From an uncultured Latescibacterota bacterium (GTDB lineage Bacteria > Latescibacterota > UBA2968 > UBA8231), in contig OY282352.1 of the NCBI GenBank assembly GCA_958295495.1, positions 2,232,001 through 2,296,000 of the forward strand: DNA of 64,000 bases, given 5' to 3'. The notes beneath the pieces are model-generated. The model was not told the origin of the DNA, searched no databases, and worked only from the letters and a program-made list of their open reading frames with translations. Positions 41,372-49,549 of this stretch are shown here, piece by piece (the stretch's first letter is position 1; every line of letters begins with the position of its first letter). The position numbers were made by a program, and so were the translations under genes.

Positions 41372-42982
41372 TCAGCGCACGAGGGTCATCCGCGCTAGGT
41401 AGCGCGCGCCACCCTGCTGTGCCGAGACGAGATATACTCCGCTGGCGGCCGTTCGCCCGCCCTCGTCGCGTCCGTCCCACGCTAGCTGATAGACGCCGGC
41501 TGGCCGGTATCCCCTAAAGAGCCGCCGCACCGCCTGCCCCAAGATATTGTACACTTCGATATCGACTTCTCCCGCCTCCGGCAGTGTCACTGAGATCGAG
41601 GTTGAGGCGTTGAAGGGATTGGGAAAATTGAACACTCGCACGGCCACAGTTCGGGCCGCCGGCGCGGGAACCGAGACCACGAGGCCGGCCGCGGCGGCCA
41701 ATTCGAGACCCGGCGGCAGCAGTCCGCTGGGTACTCGCGCTGGCACGTGAACCGCTATCGTCGAATCGGTCAGGGCGTGCATGAAGGCCAGCAGGTCTTG
41801 CTTCTCCTCGGCGCTCAGGCCCAGCGGGACCAGTTCGCGGTCGATGTTCTCGCGGTCGATAGTCGCCTCGTCGCCACCGCCGCGGTCGTAGAACTCGATA
41901 ACATCTTCTAGTGTTGCAAGAGCACCGTCGTGCATGTAGGGGGCCGTCTGCACAACTTGGCGCAACCCGACGACGCGGAAAGCACCGATGTCGCTGCGGT
42001 TGCCCGAGTTGAGAAAGCGGCCCTCGTCCCGGCCTGTGGGACGCGGAGTGCCCGTATTGGTCGTGGCCGACGCCCGGCCCGGGCCAATTTGTTCGACCCC
42101 TTGGACGCGAAAGCTCGAATCGGTGAAGAGCGGCCCGGTGTGGCAGTTGACGCAGCGGCCCTTAGTGTGGAAGAGCTCGAGCCCGCGCTTTTGCGCTGGC
42201 GTCAGGGCCGCGTCGTCGCCAGCGATGTAGCGATCGTACGCGGTGTTGATGGTATTCTGCTCGCGTTCAAACGCGGCAATGGCTCGGCCGAAGGTCGAGC
42301 GGGTAATGACCGACTGCAAGGGCGTCGGGTCATGCGCGCAGCCAAGGCGCGGCAACTGCCGGGCCACGGAGTCGGCTTCGGCCGGGAAGGCTTGCTCGAA
42401 GAGGGCCACGTATTCGGGAATTCCTCGCAGCCGCGCCAGCACACTGTCAACGGCCATCTCGCGCTCATAGGCGTCGCCGCGCAGCTCGACGCGCACGATG
42501 AGCGGTCGCAGCGCTTGGGCCTCCAAGCCGCGATCCTTGCCGTCCCACAGCATGAAGCCCTTGGGCGAAGGCAGCCCGGACTCGTCGCCGTTGTAGCCGA
42601 CGTTAAAGATGGTCATGGTGTGTCGCGGCTCGGTAATCACCTCGTTGCCGGTGATGGCCGAATGCCCGGTCACTCGATCCGGCCCTAAGCCCTTGCCCCC
42701 GACGCCCACCGCGAGCGGTAGGCCGTCGGCCATGCCAAAGGTCGGCAGGTGACAGGTGCCGCAGGCCGTGTCCTTCTCGCCGCTGAGGATGGGGTCGAAG
42801 AACAGCAGGCGACCCAGTTCGACGCGGTCGGGATTGTAGGGGTTGTTCTCGGGATAGGGCAGCGGCGGCAGCGGCTGTAGGCCGAAGCGCTGCCGCAGGT
42901 CGCTTTCCTGCCCCGGTGCGCTCGCCGCACTGGCGAGCAAGCCCAGCGCGGCGACGACAGCTAGATGCCCCTGTTTATTCAT
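41372..42982 (-). CDS. Di-haem cytochrome c peroxidase (CcpA/MauG-type) with FlgD/T9SS-like C-terminal tail
   Basis: 536 residues with a signal peptide. Two haem c sites are seen: CGTCH (74-78) and CVNCH (277-281). MHDG near residue 350 (PYMHDG) holds the likely distal methionine of the high-potential haem. Family segments VELGRLLFFDPILSGEKDTA and GRAIAAFEREQNT support a bacterial di-haem peroxidase/MauG enzyme. Residues ~449-536 form a FlgD-Ig/T9SS-type tail (FNFPNPFNASTSI, VYNILGQAVRRL, AGVYQLAWDGRDEGG), suggesting surface or outer-membrane delivery. The start overlaps the FGE-fold gene by eight bases. Confidence 0.88.
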   Translation of the reverse strand: MNKQGHLAVVAALGLLASAASAPGQESDLRQRFGLQPLPPLPYPENNPYNPDRVELGRLLFFDPILSGEKDTACGTCHLPTFGMADGLPLAVGVGGKGLGPDRVTGHSAITGNEVITEPRHTMTIFNVGYNGDESGLPSPKGFMLWDGKDRGLEAQALRPLIVRVELRGDAYEREMAVDSVLARLRGIPEYVALFEQAFPAEADSVARQLPRLGCAHDPTPLQSVITRSTFGRAIAAFEREQNTINTAYDRYIAGDDAALTPAQKRGLELFHTKGRCVNCHTGPLFTDSSFRVQGVEQIGPGRASATTNTGTPRPTGRDEGRFLNSGNRSDIGAFRVVGLRQVVQTAPYMHDGALATLEDVIEFYDRGGGDEATIDRENIDRELVPLGLSAEEKQDLLAFMHALTDSTIAVHVPARVPSGLLPPGLELAAAAGLVVSVPAPAARTVAVRVFNFPNPFNASTSISVTLPEAGEVDIEVYNILGQAVRRLFRGYRPAGVYQLAWDGRDEGGRTAASGVYLVSAQQGGARYLARMTLVR

Positions 42983-43892
42983 CGTTTCCCCCTTTGAGCC
43001 ATAGTAGCGAGGTGCTCTTTATCGCGCCCCATGTCTCGCGGCGCAGCATCGTGTCCGTGCCTAGGTTGGCGCTGGCGGCGCAGCGAAACCCTACATCTGG
43101 GCCTTTGAAGTCGGGTGCGTCCCGCGCTCGGTACGTGGGCCGCACATGGCTGGCGTCAACCGCGTACGAGCCGCCGCGCACGGCTTTGACGACGCCCGCG
43201 TCCGGGCCTTGAGGATTGGCATCTGGGCTGAGAGCGTAGTAGGTCGGATGGTACCAGTCGTTGGTCCACTCAAAGACATTGCCCACCATGTCGTAGGCCC
43301 CAAAGGGACTGGCACCGTCTCGCGTTTGGTAGCCGTCTCTATTGGAACCATCGAAAAAGCCGACCGGGTTGGTGCTGAGGATGGCCCCAAAGCCGCGCTC
43401 AAACGGGTCGTCGCTTTGGAAGTAATTGGCGCGAAAGGCATCGAGGCCGTCGCCCCAAGGATACTTGCGGCCATCGTCGCAGCGGGCGGCGCGCTCCCAC
43501 TCGGCTTCGGTGGGCAGTCGCTTGCCAGCCCACTGGCAGAAGGCCGCTGCGTCGTACCATGTCACCAGCGCAATGGGGTGGTTTTGCCGCGCAGCCGTGT
43601 TCTGCAAGGTCCACTCCGGGAGCAGCGCACCCGCGTCGCGTTGGTACTCTCCCCATTGCGCCACTGTTACTTCGTATTGGTCGATCAGGTACGCGTCGAG
43701 GTAGATCTCGCGCACGGGCTGTTCGTCAAAGGCTTCGCCTTCCATGCCCCGGGGGAAAGACCCGGCCGGCACTAGGACCATGGCGGTGGCCCAACCCGTG
43801 GGCAGGCTGACGATCTGCTCAACTTTCTCGTGCTGGGCGCAGACCGGCAGGGCGATCAGCGCACAGAGGGCAATTGGACCGAGCATGTTCAT
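42975..43892 (-). CDS. Exported FGE-sulfatase-fold protein without catalytic Cys pair
   Basis: 305-residue exported protein with the full FGE/SUMF1 fold: VLVPAGSFPRG, YLIDQYEVTVAQWGEY, VTWYDAAAFCQWAGKRLPT, EAEWERAAR, YPWGDG, GNVFEWTNDWY, AVRGGSY, DVGFRCA. After RGGS there are no cysteines (RGGSYAVDASHVRPTYRAR), so formylglycine-generating activity is unlikely, and no sulfatase lies nearby. Start 43892 is given; ATG 43886 has the better-spaced GGAGA and gives a cleaner signal (MLGPIALCALIALPVCA). It heads an operon with the peroxidase and the large FG-GAP/ASPIC/TPR lipoprotein. Confidence 0.85.
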   Translation of the reverse strand: MNMLGPIALCALIALPVCAQHEKVEQIVSLPTGWATAMVLVPAGSFPRGMEGEAFDEQPVREIYLDAYLIDQYEVTVAQWGEYQRDAGALLPEWTLQNTAARQNHPIALVTWYDAAAFCQWAGKRLPTEAEWERAARCDDGRKYPWGDGLDAFRANYFQSDDPFERGFGAILSTNPVGFFDGSNRDGYQTRDGASPFGAYDMVGNVFEWTNDWYHPTYYALSPDANPQGPDAGVVKAVRGGSYAVDASHVRPTYRARDAPDFKGPDVGFRCAASANLGTDTMLRRETWGAIKSTSLLWLKGGNDE

Positions 43893-44136
43893 TCTCCAAC
43901 GATGAGTAACGGGAAAAAAGTAAGATACAAACAGAGCGGGAGTTCCGCTCCAGCCCGCGGCCAGCCCATTTGCCTTGTTCTACGGCGCGGGTATTTTTAG
44001 CCTTAAAATTATTAAGTGATGTTGCGCGCCGTTCAGGCGTTGGTGCTCCTTGCGCGTCTAGCGAGGGAATAACGATCTTCATTCCCTGCTATTGGGACGT
44101 TCATCCTCTGCGATACATGCGCGAAAGAAGGCATTT

Positions 44137-46479
44137 ATGAATGTTCGCATGGCCCTCGTCGCTGTCTTAGTCTTGGGCAGCAGCTATCCGCTAGCGGCCG
44201 ATCAGATTCGCTACGACTCGGCGCGCGACTGGCGTCAATGGAATCTGCCCTTGGGCGCGGTGGAATTGACGCCGTCGGGCGCGATCCAGCTCACAAAGAT
44301 CGAGAAGGGAACCGACGCCGTGCGCGATTTGGACGAATTCGGCGGCGGCATCCGCAACGCCGGCTCCAACCTCAGCACCGCTCGTTTGGCCATTGACGGC
44401 AACCCGGCAACCGGCTGGGCACCCGACCCGGAGGCCGACCCGGACGAGCGATTTATCGAGATCAACTTGGGCCGCGCCGTCTCGGCCAGAAGCGTCACCC
44501 TAGTGTTCGACGCGCAAGCCGCGCCCTTTGCGCTGTTCGACCTCTTGCTCTCGACCGGCGAGCCGGAGACCGACTTTATCGCCGCGCCTATTGAAGGCTC
44601 CTTGGTCTATCGCGTCAAAGAGCGCATTAAGGAAAACAGCCGCCATCGGGTGACGTACTATATAGAAGAAATCGACGAAGAGCCAATCCAATTCATCCGC
44701 TTTGAGCCGCTGCTCCTAGTGCCCGGTGCCCGCCTCGCCGAGGTCGAAGTCGAGACCATCGGCGACAATATCGCCCTCGGGCTGTTGGAACGCGGCGGGT
44801 CGGTCGATATCAACATCAATCTCGCCAGTAACGACCAGCAGCCCTTGGGCAAAGCGCGGGCCTTGTTCGACGGCGACTTGTACGAGCGCTGGAACGCCGG
44901 CACGGCCTCTAGGGGCCTCAACGACATCCTCGCCCATATCGTCCTCGACTTGGGCGCGGTCTATTGGGTCAATCAAGCGCGGATTATCGGCGGCGTGGTC
45001 GTGCGCTCCGGCTTTGGCGGCGGCATCACCACTAGACATTACGTTTCACTCCGGCGCTGGGGTTTCCGCTTCTACGAGTTTATGACCTCGGATGGCTCGC
45101 TTTCGCCCGACGGCACTCGCCTGTGGACCAAGCACTTTTCGGGGGCCTCGCTTGGGGAGCAGACCTCCAAGGGCCTAGTTGATCACCACTTCGACCTGCT
45201 GCCGACGCGCTTTGTCCGCATCTTCTGGAAATTCTGGGACACTAGTTGCTTCTCCTTGCAGCGGCTCGGAGAGGAGGGCGGTGTCAACAAAGTCCCCGGC
45301 TGCGGCGCGGGCGGCGCGACCGACGAGATCCAGATCTTCGGCGAGGGCTTCCCGCCGGAAGTCGGCTTCCGCTCGCCCCTGATCGACTTGGGCACCGGCA
45401 AGAACATCAATTCCGTGGAATGGAGCGGCGACGAGCCCCCGGGCACACACATCGAGATCCGCACCCGCACCGGCAATGAGATCATCGAGACGTACGCGTA
45501 CCGCGACAAAAACGGCAGGATCGTCACCGAGCGGAAGTACAACAAGCTCATCCCCAGTTTCAAAGGCCCCATTGACACCACCCTCGCCGCGGGCGGCGAT
45601 TGGAGCGCGTGGAGCCGCATCTACAGCTTCTCAGGCGAGGCTTTTCTCTCGCCCTCGCCGCGCCGCTACCTCGAATTCGACGTGCGCATGACATCGGATT
45701 CGCCGGCTGTGGGGGCTTCTGTCAACTACTTGGCCGTCAATTTTACCCAACCCCTCGCCGACCGCGTGCTGGGCGAAATTTCTCCTCAGCAGGCCCTGCC
45801 GGGCGTCCCGACGGAGTTTACCTACTACTTGCGGTCTGAAAATGCTATCGGCTTTGACCGCCTCGCCATGGAGTCGGCCGCGCCCGTGCATTTCGTGGGC
45901 GTCTCGCGCAACGGGGCCGCGCTCGACGCGCAGCTAGACACCACCGAAAGCGGTTTCCTAGTCCATCTGCCCAACCGCGTCCGCACCGACCAGCTCCTCG
46001 AGCTGAAGTTTGAGTCCTCGGTATTCCGACAATCGACGCGGTTCGACGTCTTTTTGCAGGATAGCCGCCAAGATGAGAGCGTGCGGCAGCGCGTGGACCC
46101 GGGCGACGCCTCCGATTTGGTCGAGAGCAGCACCAACATCGTCAGCCTGCCGATTTCCCGGGCGTTACTCGCCAATATGTCCCTTTCGTCCAAGGCGATT
46201 ACCCCCAACGGCGACGGGGTCAACGACGAACTGACGCTGGCGGTCGCGCTGGTCAATGTGCTGGTGCCGCGCCCCCTGCGCCTGCGCCTGTACGACCTCG
46301 CCGGCCGGCCGGTGTACGACCGCAGCGAAGACAGCCGCGCCGGCCCACAAGAAATCATCTGGGATGGCCGCGACAGCCGCGGAGACCGCGTAGCCCCGGG
46401 CTTGTACGTGCTCGAAGTCCTCGTCGAGGGCGATGCTGGCGACGAGAAAGTGCAAGTGCTCATTTCCGTAGCTTACTAG
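44137..46479 (+). CDS. Type A surface protein: discoidin-like domains + FlgD-type tail
   Basis: 780-residue exported protein (signal to PLAA, ~residue 20; AAGAAGG upstream). Two F5/8 (discoidin)-like jelly rolls are suggested by LAIDGNPATGWAPDP...FIEINLGRAVSA and ALFDGDLYERW...IVLDLGAVYW, at ~60-200 and ~225-415. A beta-rich region carries SPLIDLGTGKNINSVEW and GDWSAWS, then ISPQQALPGVPTEFTYYLRS. The C-terminal ~95 residues are a FlgD-Ig-like tail: ITPNGDGVNDELTL, LYDLAGRPVYDR, WDGRDSRGDRVAPGLY, ending SVAY. It is a paralogue of 49550-51919. Likely bound at the cell surface; ligand unknown. Confidence 0.83.
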   Translation: MNVRMALVAVLVLGSSYPLAADQIRYDSARDWRQWNLPLGAVELTPSGAIQLTKIEKGTDAVRDLDEFGGGIRNAGSNLSTARLAIDGNPATGWAPDPEADPDERFIEINLGRAVSARSVTLVFDAQAAPFALFDLLLSTGEPETDFIAAPIEGSLVYRVKERIKENSRHRVTYYIEEIDEEPIQFIRFEPLLLVPGARLAEVEVETIGDNIALGLLERGGSVDININLASNDQQPLGKARALFDGDLYERWNAGTASRGLNDILAHIVLDLGAVYWVNQARIIGGVVVRSGFGGGITTRHYVSLRRWGFRFYEFMTSDGSLSPDGTRLWTKHFSGASLGEQTSKGLVDHHFDLLPTRFVRIFWKFWDTSCFSLQRLGEEGGVNKVPGCGAGGATDEIQIFGEGFPPEVGFRSPLIDLGTGKNINSVEWSGDEPPGTHIEIRTRTGNEIIETYAYRDKNGRIVTERKYNKLIPSFKGPIDTTLAAGGDWSAWSRIYSFSGEAFLSPSPRRYLEFDVRMTSDSPAVGASVNYLAVNFTQPLADRVLGEISPQQALPGVPTEFTYYLRSENAIGFDRLAMESAAPVHFVGVSRNGAALDAQLDTTESGFLVHLPNRVRTDQLLELKFESSVFRQSTRFDVFLQDSRQDESVRQRVDPGDASDLVESSTNIVSLPISRALLANMSLSSKAITPNGDGVNDELTLAVALVNVLVPRPLRLRLYDLAGRPVYDRSEDSRAGPQEIIWDGRDSRGDRVAPGLYVLEVLVEGDAGDEKVQVLISVAY

Positions 46480-46501
46480 GGGATTCGCGGGCAAAAAAAT
46501 C

Positions 46502-46660
46502 TTGACAGGTAAGCACATATTTATTTGTTTACTCGACTATTATGAGCAAAATGTCCCGAAAAATCGCCGAGGAAAGGAGGTCTGAACGCACCAACCGCTA
46601 CACTTTTGCGAAACCCCACAATTCCGCCCACTGAAGCCCTGTGGTGGGCCTTTTCTTTTA
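46502..46660 (+). promoter_or_regulatory. Leader region of the second CBM9-like gene: -35-like box and terminator-like hairpin
   Basis: A perfect TTGACA is at 46502-46507, without a good -10 at standard spacing. Downstream a 30-codon frame opens at ATG 46542 and ends at TGA 46632-46634. Overlapping that end, GCCCAC (46626-46631) pairs with GTGGGC (46644-46649), followed by CTTTTCTTTTATCTTTT. The hairpin may terminate the upstream gene or act as an attenuator before ATG 46701. I recognise no known riboswitch class. Confidence 0.45.
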
Positions 46661-46700
46661 TCTTTTCACGTACAGAATAACTATTGAGGAGGATTTAACA

Positions 46701-47612
46701 ATGCGCAAAGTCCTAGCTTTGAATCTAGGCGCGTTGCTCGTTGCTGGTGCTGCCTTCGCGCAGGAGCCGGCCGAAGTACCGCTCTTTTTTGCCGTGGGTA
46801 TCCCCGGCAACGCCCTTCCCACCATCGATGGCGACAATTCCGACTGGGCTTGGGTCGATCGCAGCTTTGAGGTCACCATTGAAGACATGAATCCGCTGAC
46901 CGGCGGCGCCGACGACGCCGATGACCTGTTCATCGACCTGATCATCGGCTGGAGCGACGCCAACAACCGCATCCACGCCATGATTCACGTCCACGACGAT
47001 TTCCTGATCGTCGACAAGAACCCGGCCTGCACCTTCCGCGATGACAACTGCGAAGTGCATTTCGATCCCGACAACCAAGGCGGCGGCCCGTACTCGGCAC
47101 CTAACGACCAAGACTTGCAGCCGGCCTACCAGATGTGCCTGAGCTTCTCCGAGCAGTTCTCGCGCGTCCAGATGTACAACGGTGCGCTGGGCAATTTCGA
47201 GCAGGACGCTCTGAACTTCTGGTGGACCCACACGGACTTCGTCGATGCCGGTCACGTCAACCAAGGTCAAGAGTACTACTACGAGTTCAGTGCCGAGCTG
47301 ATGGATCCGATCTCGATCAGCGGCGGCCCGGACGCCAGCACGGTGTGGACGCTTGCGGCCGAGCAGACCATTGGCATGTCGATCTCGGTTGACGACGCCG
47401 ACGAAGGTCTCAACGCCAACGGCAACGATCCACTCTCCGAGGATTGCTGCGAGAATGGTTTCTTCTGGCAGGCCCAGTACAGCATGGCCGAGCAGTTTAT
47501 GAATAGCGGCGGCATGCCCGACATCTTCCTGACGGGGATTGAAGAAGTGGACACAGCGGTCGAGGAAAGCTCTTGGGGCCAAATCAAGTCGCTGGTAGGC
47601 GAAGAGCTCTAA
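46701..47612 (+). CDS. Exported CBM9-like (carbohydrate-binding-fold) protein, paralogue
   Basis: 303-residue exported protein; GAGGAGG precedes ATG 46701, signal MRKVLALNLGALLVAGAAFA. It is highly similar along its whole length to 37066-37983: LPTIDGDNSDWAWVD, NPACTFRDDNC, HFDPDNQGGGPYSAPND, ALGNFEQDALNFWWTH, DDADEGLNANGNDP, and a shared terminal SWGQIKSLVGE. A strong terminator follows and an attenuator-like leader precedes, so it is probably expressed independently, although it sits inside the discoidin/FlgD array. Binding of a sugar or other surface ligand is inferred from fold only. Confidence 0.83.
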   Translation: MRKVLALNLGALLVAGAAFAQEPAEVPLFFAVGIPGNALPTIDGDNSDWAWVDRSFEVTIEDMNPLTGGADDADDLFIDLIIGWSDANNRIHAMIHVHDDFLIVDKNPACTFRDDNCEVHFDPDNQGGGPYSAPNDQDLQPAYQMCLSFSEQFSRVQMYNGALGNFEQDALNFWWTHTDFVDAGHVNQGQEYYYEFSAELMDPISISGGPDASTVWTLAAEQTIGMSISVDDADEGLNANGNDPLSEDCCENGFFWQAQYSMAEQFMNSGGMPDIFLTGIEEVDTAVEESSWGQIKSLVGEEL

Positions 47613-47646
47613 ACCGACTTTAGCAGTCTTCGTCTTAAATAAGTTC

Positions 47647-47685
47647 ACAAGGGGAGGGGAAATGGATTCCCCTCCCCTTGTTTTG
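47647..47685 (+). terminator. Strong intrinsic terminator after the second CBM9-like gene
   Basis: A perfect 15-bp stem (47647-47661 with 47667-47681), a five-base loop ATGGA, then TTTTG. It lies 35 bases past the stop at 47612 and just before the next gene. Confidence 0.85.
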
Positions 47686-47712
47686 TCTATGGGACGAGAG
47701 GCGATACGCGCT

Positions 47713-49512
47713 ATGTTCAAATGGCGATTTAGGCTGTTGATCTGCATTCTGTTGGGCACTAGGGCGGCTGGTGCAGTAGAAGTGTGGACCGCGGGAGGCT
47801 CTGGGTTTGCATGGGGCGATGTTGGCGAGCTGACCGGACTTACCACCGACGAATCTGTCCTGCTCCCGGCCGTGGTGGACTCGACCACCAATGCCGTCGA
47901 AAACCTCACCTTGAAGCGGCGGGGTGGCAACATCGCCTCGCCGCAGTCGCGCGAGGATCTGACTGGCTTGCTCACCGACGGTAATACCGAGACCTTCTGG
48001 CGCGTCACCCGCGAGCGACGCCCCGACGGCACCTCCATGCTCATCGACTTAGGCGCGATTCTGCCGATCAATCGCATTCGCTTTCAGGGCAACCCGGACA
48101 TCTTCCTCCGCGCCTATGAGCTTTTTGTTCACGACGGCAACCCCGCGCAACTGCGCGAGGACCGTCCGATCGCCTTCATCAACCAAGTCAGCGCCAATCT
48201 CGAACAGAGCGAACCGGATATCGACGCGCACATCCCCCTTCAGTTTGTGCGCTTCATCCGCCTAATTAGCCGCTCGGGCCAAGAGTTCATCATTGAGGAA
48301 GCCGAGGTCTTTGGCGACGGCTTCGCGCCCACCGGCAGCTATCTCTCCCAAGTCATCGACCTCGGCGAGGCAGCCAATTTCGGCCAACTTCGCTTGCAGA
48401 CCCGCTTCGATCCTTTGACCAACGTGGTATTGCAGACCCGCACGGGCACAGTGCCCGACCCCAAAATTTACTATCGCAAAACCGAGGTCTTTGAGGGCGA
48501 GGACCGGCAGGAAGAGGCCATCTTGCCGATAGGCTCGCCCGAGGCGGCCGCCGAGTACGACGACCTGACGTCGTCCAACAAGGGCGCAATCATCGACAAC
48601 ATCGACGAGTGGAGCCCTTGGTCGGCCCCTTATGAGGACTTCTTTGGCGATCTACTCTCCCCGGGCAACCGCCGCTACGTCCAGTTCCGCTTGTTGTTTT
48701 CGTCCGAGGACGCGCGCCAGTCGGCCTTTGTCGATTCGTTATCCTTTTTCTACTCGATCCCGACGCTGGCCGAAGAACTGACGGCCGAAGTCTCTCCCGC
48801 CACAGTTACCCTCGGCGAGAGCAATACCTTCTCCTACTACATCCGCTCGACTTTCGGCCCGGCCAACGACGGGTTCGACCGCGTAGAGATCAGGACGCCC
48901 TTTAAGGCGAAGGTCAACAGCGTCGAGCTAGACGGAGTGCCCGTATCCTTTGCAGAGGAGGATGCGCAAGACGAGAGCAGGCTGGCCATCCAACTGACCG
49001 ACGATCGAGTGACCGAGTCGGACCAGGTTTTGCGCATCCGCTTCGAGGCCATGGTGACCGTCTATGGCACCACGTTTTTCGCCAAGGTTTTCGACAGCCA
49101 AACCAGCGAACTCGGCCAAGACGTGTTGGCCGGGGACGCCTCTCCTGAGGCCGAGGCCGACCGCCTGTCCATCCAAGGCGCGTTGCGCCAAGAACTCGTC
49201 CTCGAATTGAGGGCCGACCCGCCGGTCTTCAGCCCCAACGGCGATGGGATTAACGACCAGCTACAGATGTCCTATATCTTGCTGCGTGCCCTCTCGCAGG
49301 TGCCCGCCGACCTAATCGTGTACGACCTCGCCGGCCGCCCGGTGCGGCACTTGCAAAAAAGCGGCGCGCTCAATGGGCCGCAGCAAGTGACTTGGGATGG
49401 CTTGGACGAGAGCGGTGCCACCGCGCCGCCCGGGCTCTACATCCTGCGGCTTTCCATTGATACGGATACTGGCTCTGAGGACCGGTCGCTGCTGGTGGGG
49501 CTGGCGTACTGA
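47713..49512 (+). CDS. Type B surface protein: single discoidin-like domain + FlgD-type tail
   Basis: 599-residue exported protein; the start at 47713 gives a proper signal (MFKWRFRLLICILLGTRAAG) and follows GAGAGG. One discoidin-like domain at ~75-215 (LTDGNTETFWRV, LIDLGAILPINRIRFQG) is followed by YLSQVIDLGEAANFGQL, a W-S-P-W-S segment and EVSPATVTLGESNTFSYYIR. The terminal FlgD-type tail carries FSPNGDGINDQLQM, VYDLAGRPVRHL and WDGLDESGATAPPGLY, ending GLAY. It is a paralogue of 51961-53742; compared with type A proteins it lacks the second discoidin-like unit. GCCCG/CGGGC repeats in the 37-base gap after it lack a T-run. Confidence 0.82.
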   Translation: MFKWRFRLLICILLGTRAAGAVEVWTAGGSGFAWGDVGELTGLTTDESVLLPAVVDSTTNAVENLTLKRRGGNIASPQSREDLTGLLTDGNTETFWRVTRERRPDGTSMLIDLGAILPINRIRFQGNPDIFLRAYELFVHDGNPAQLREDRPIAFINQVSANLEQSEPDIDAHIPLQFVRFIRLISRSGQEFIIEEAEVFGDGFAPTGSYLSQVIDLGEAANFGQLRLQTRFDPLTNVVLQTRTGTVPDPKIYYRKTEVFEGEDRQEEAILPIGSPEAAAEYDDLTSSNKGAIIDNIDEWSPWSAPYEDFFGDLLSPGNRRYVQFRLLFSSEDARQSAFVDSLSFFYSIPTLAEELTAEVSPATVTLGESNTFSYYIRSTFGPANDGFDRVEIRTPFKAKVNSVELDGVPVSFAEEDAQDESRLAIQLTDDRVTESDQVLRIRFEAMVTVYGTTFFAKVFDSQTSELGQDVLAGDASPEAEADRLSIQGALRQELVLELRADPPVFSPNGDGINDQLQMSYILLRALSQVPADLIVYDLAGRPVRHLQKSGALNGPQQVTWDGLDESGATAPPGLYILRLSIDTDTGSEDRSLLVGLAY

Positions 49513-49549
49513 TAGCGAGGCCCGCGGCACGGGCTAAAGGAGCACGGCT

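Noticed and set aside
46725..48077. 450-codon minus-strand frame
   Set aside because: Antisense to the CBM9-like and type B genes, crossing a strong terminator; no signal or domain.
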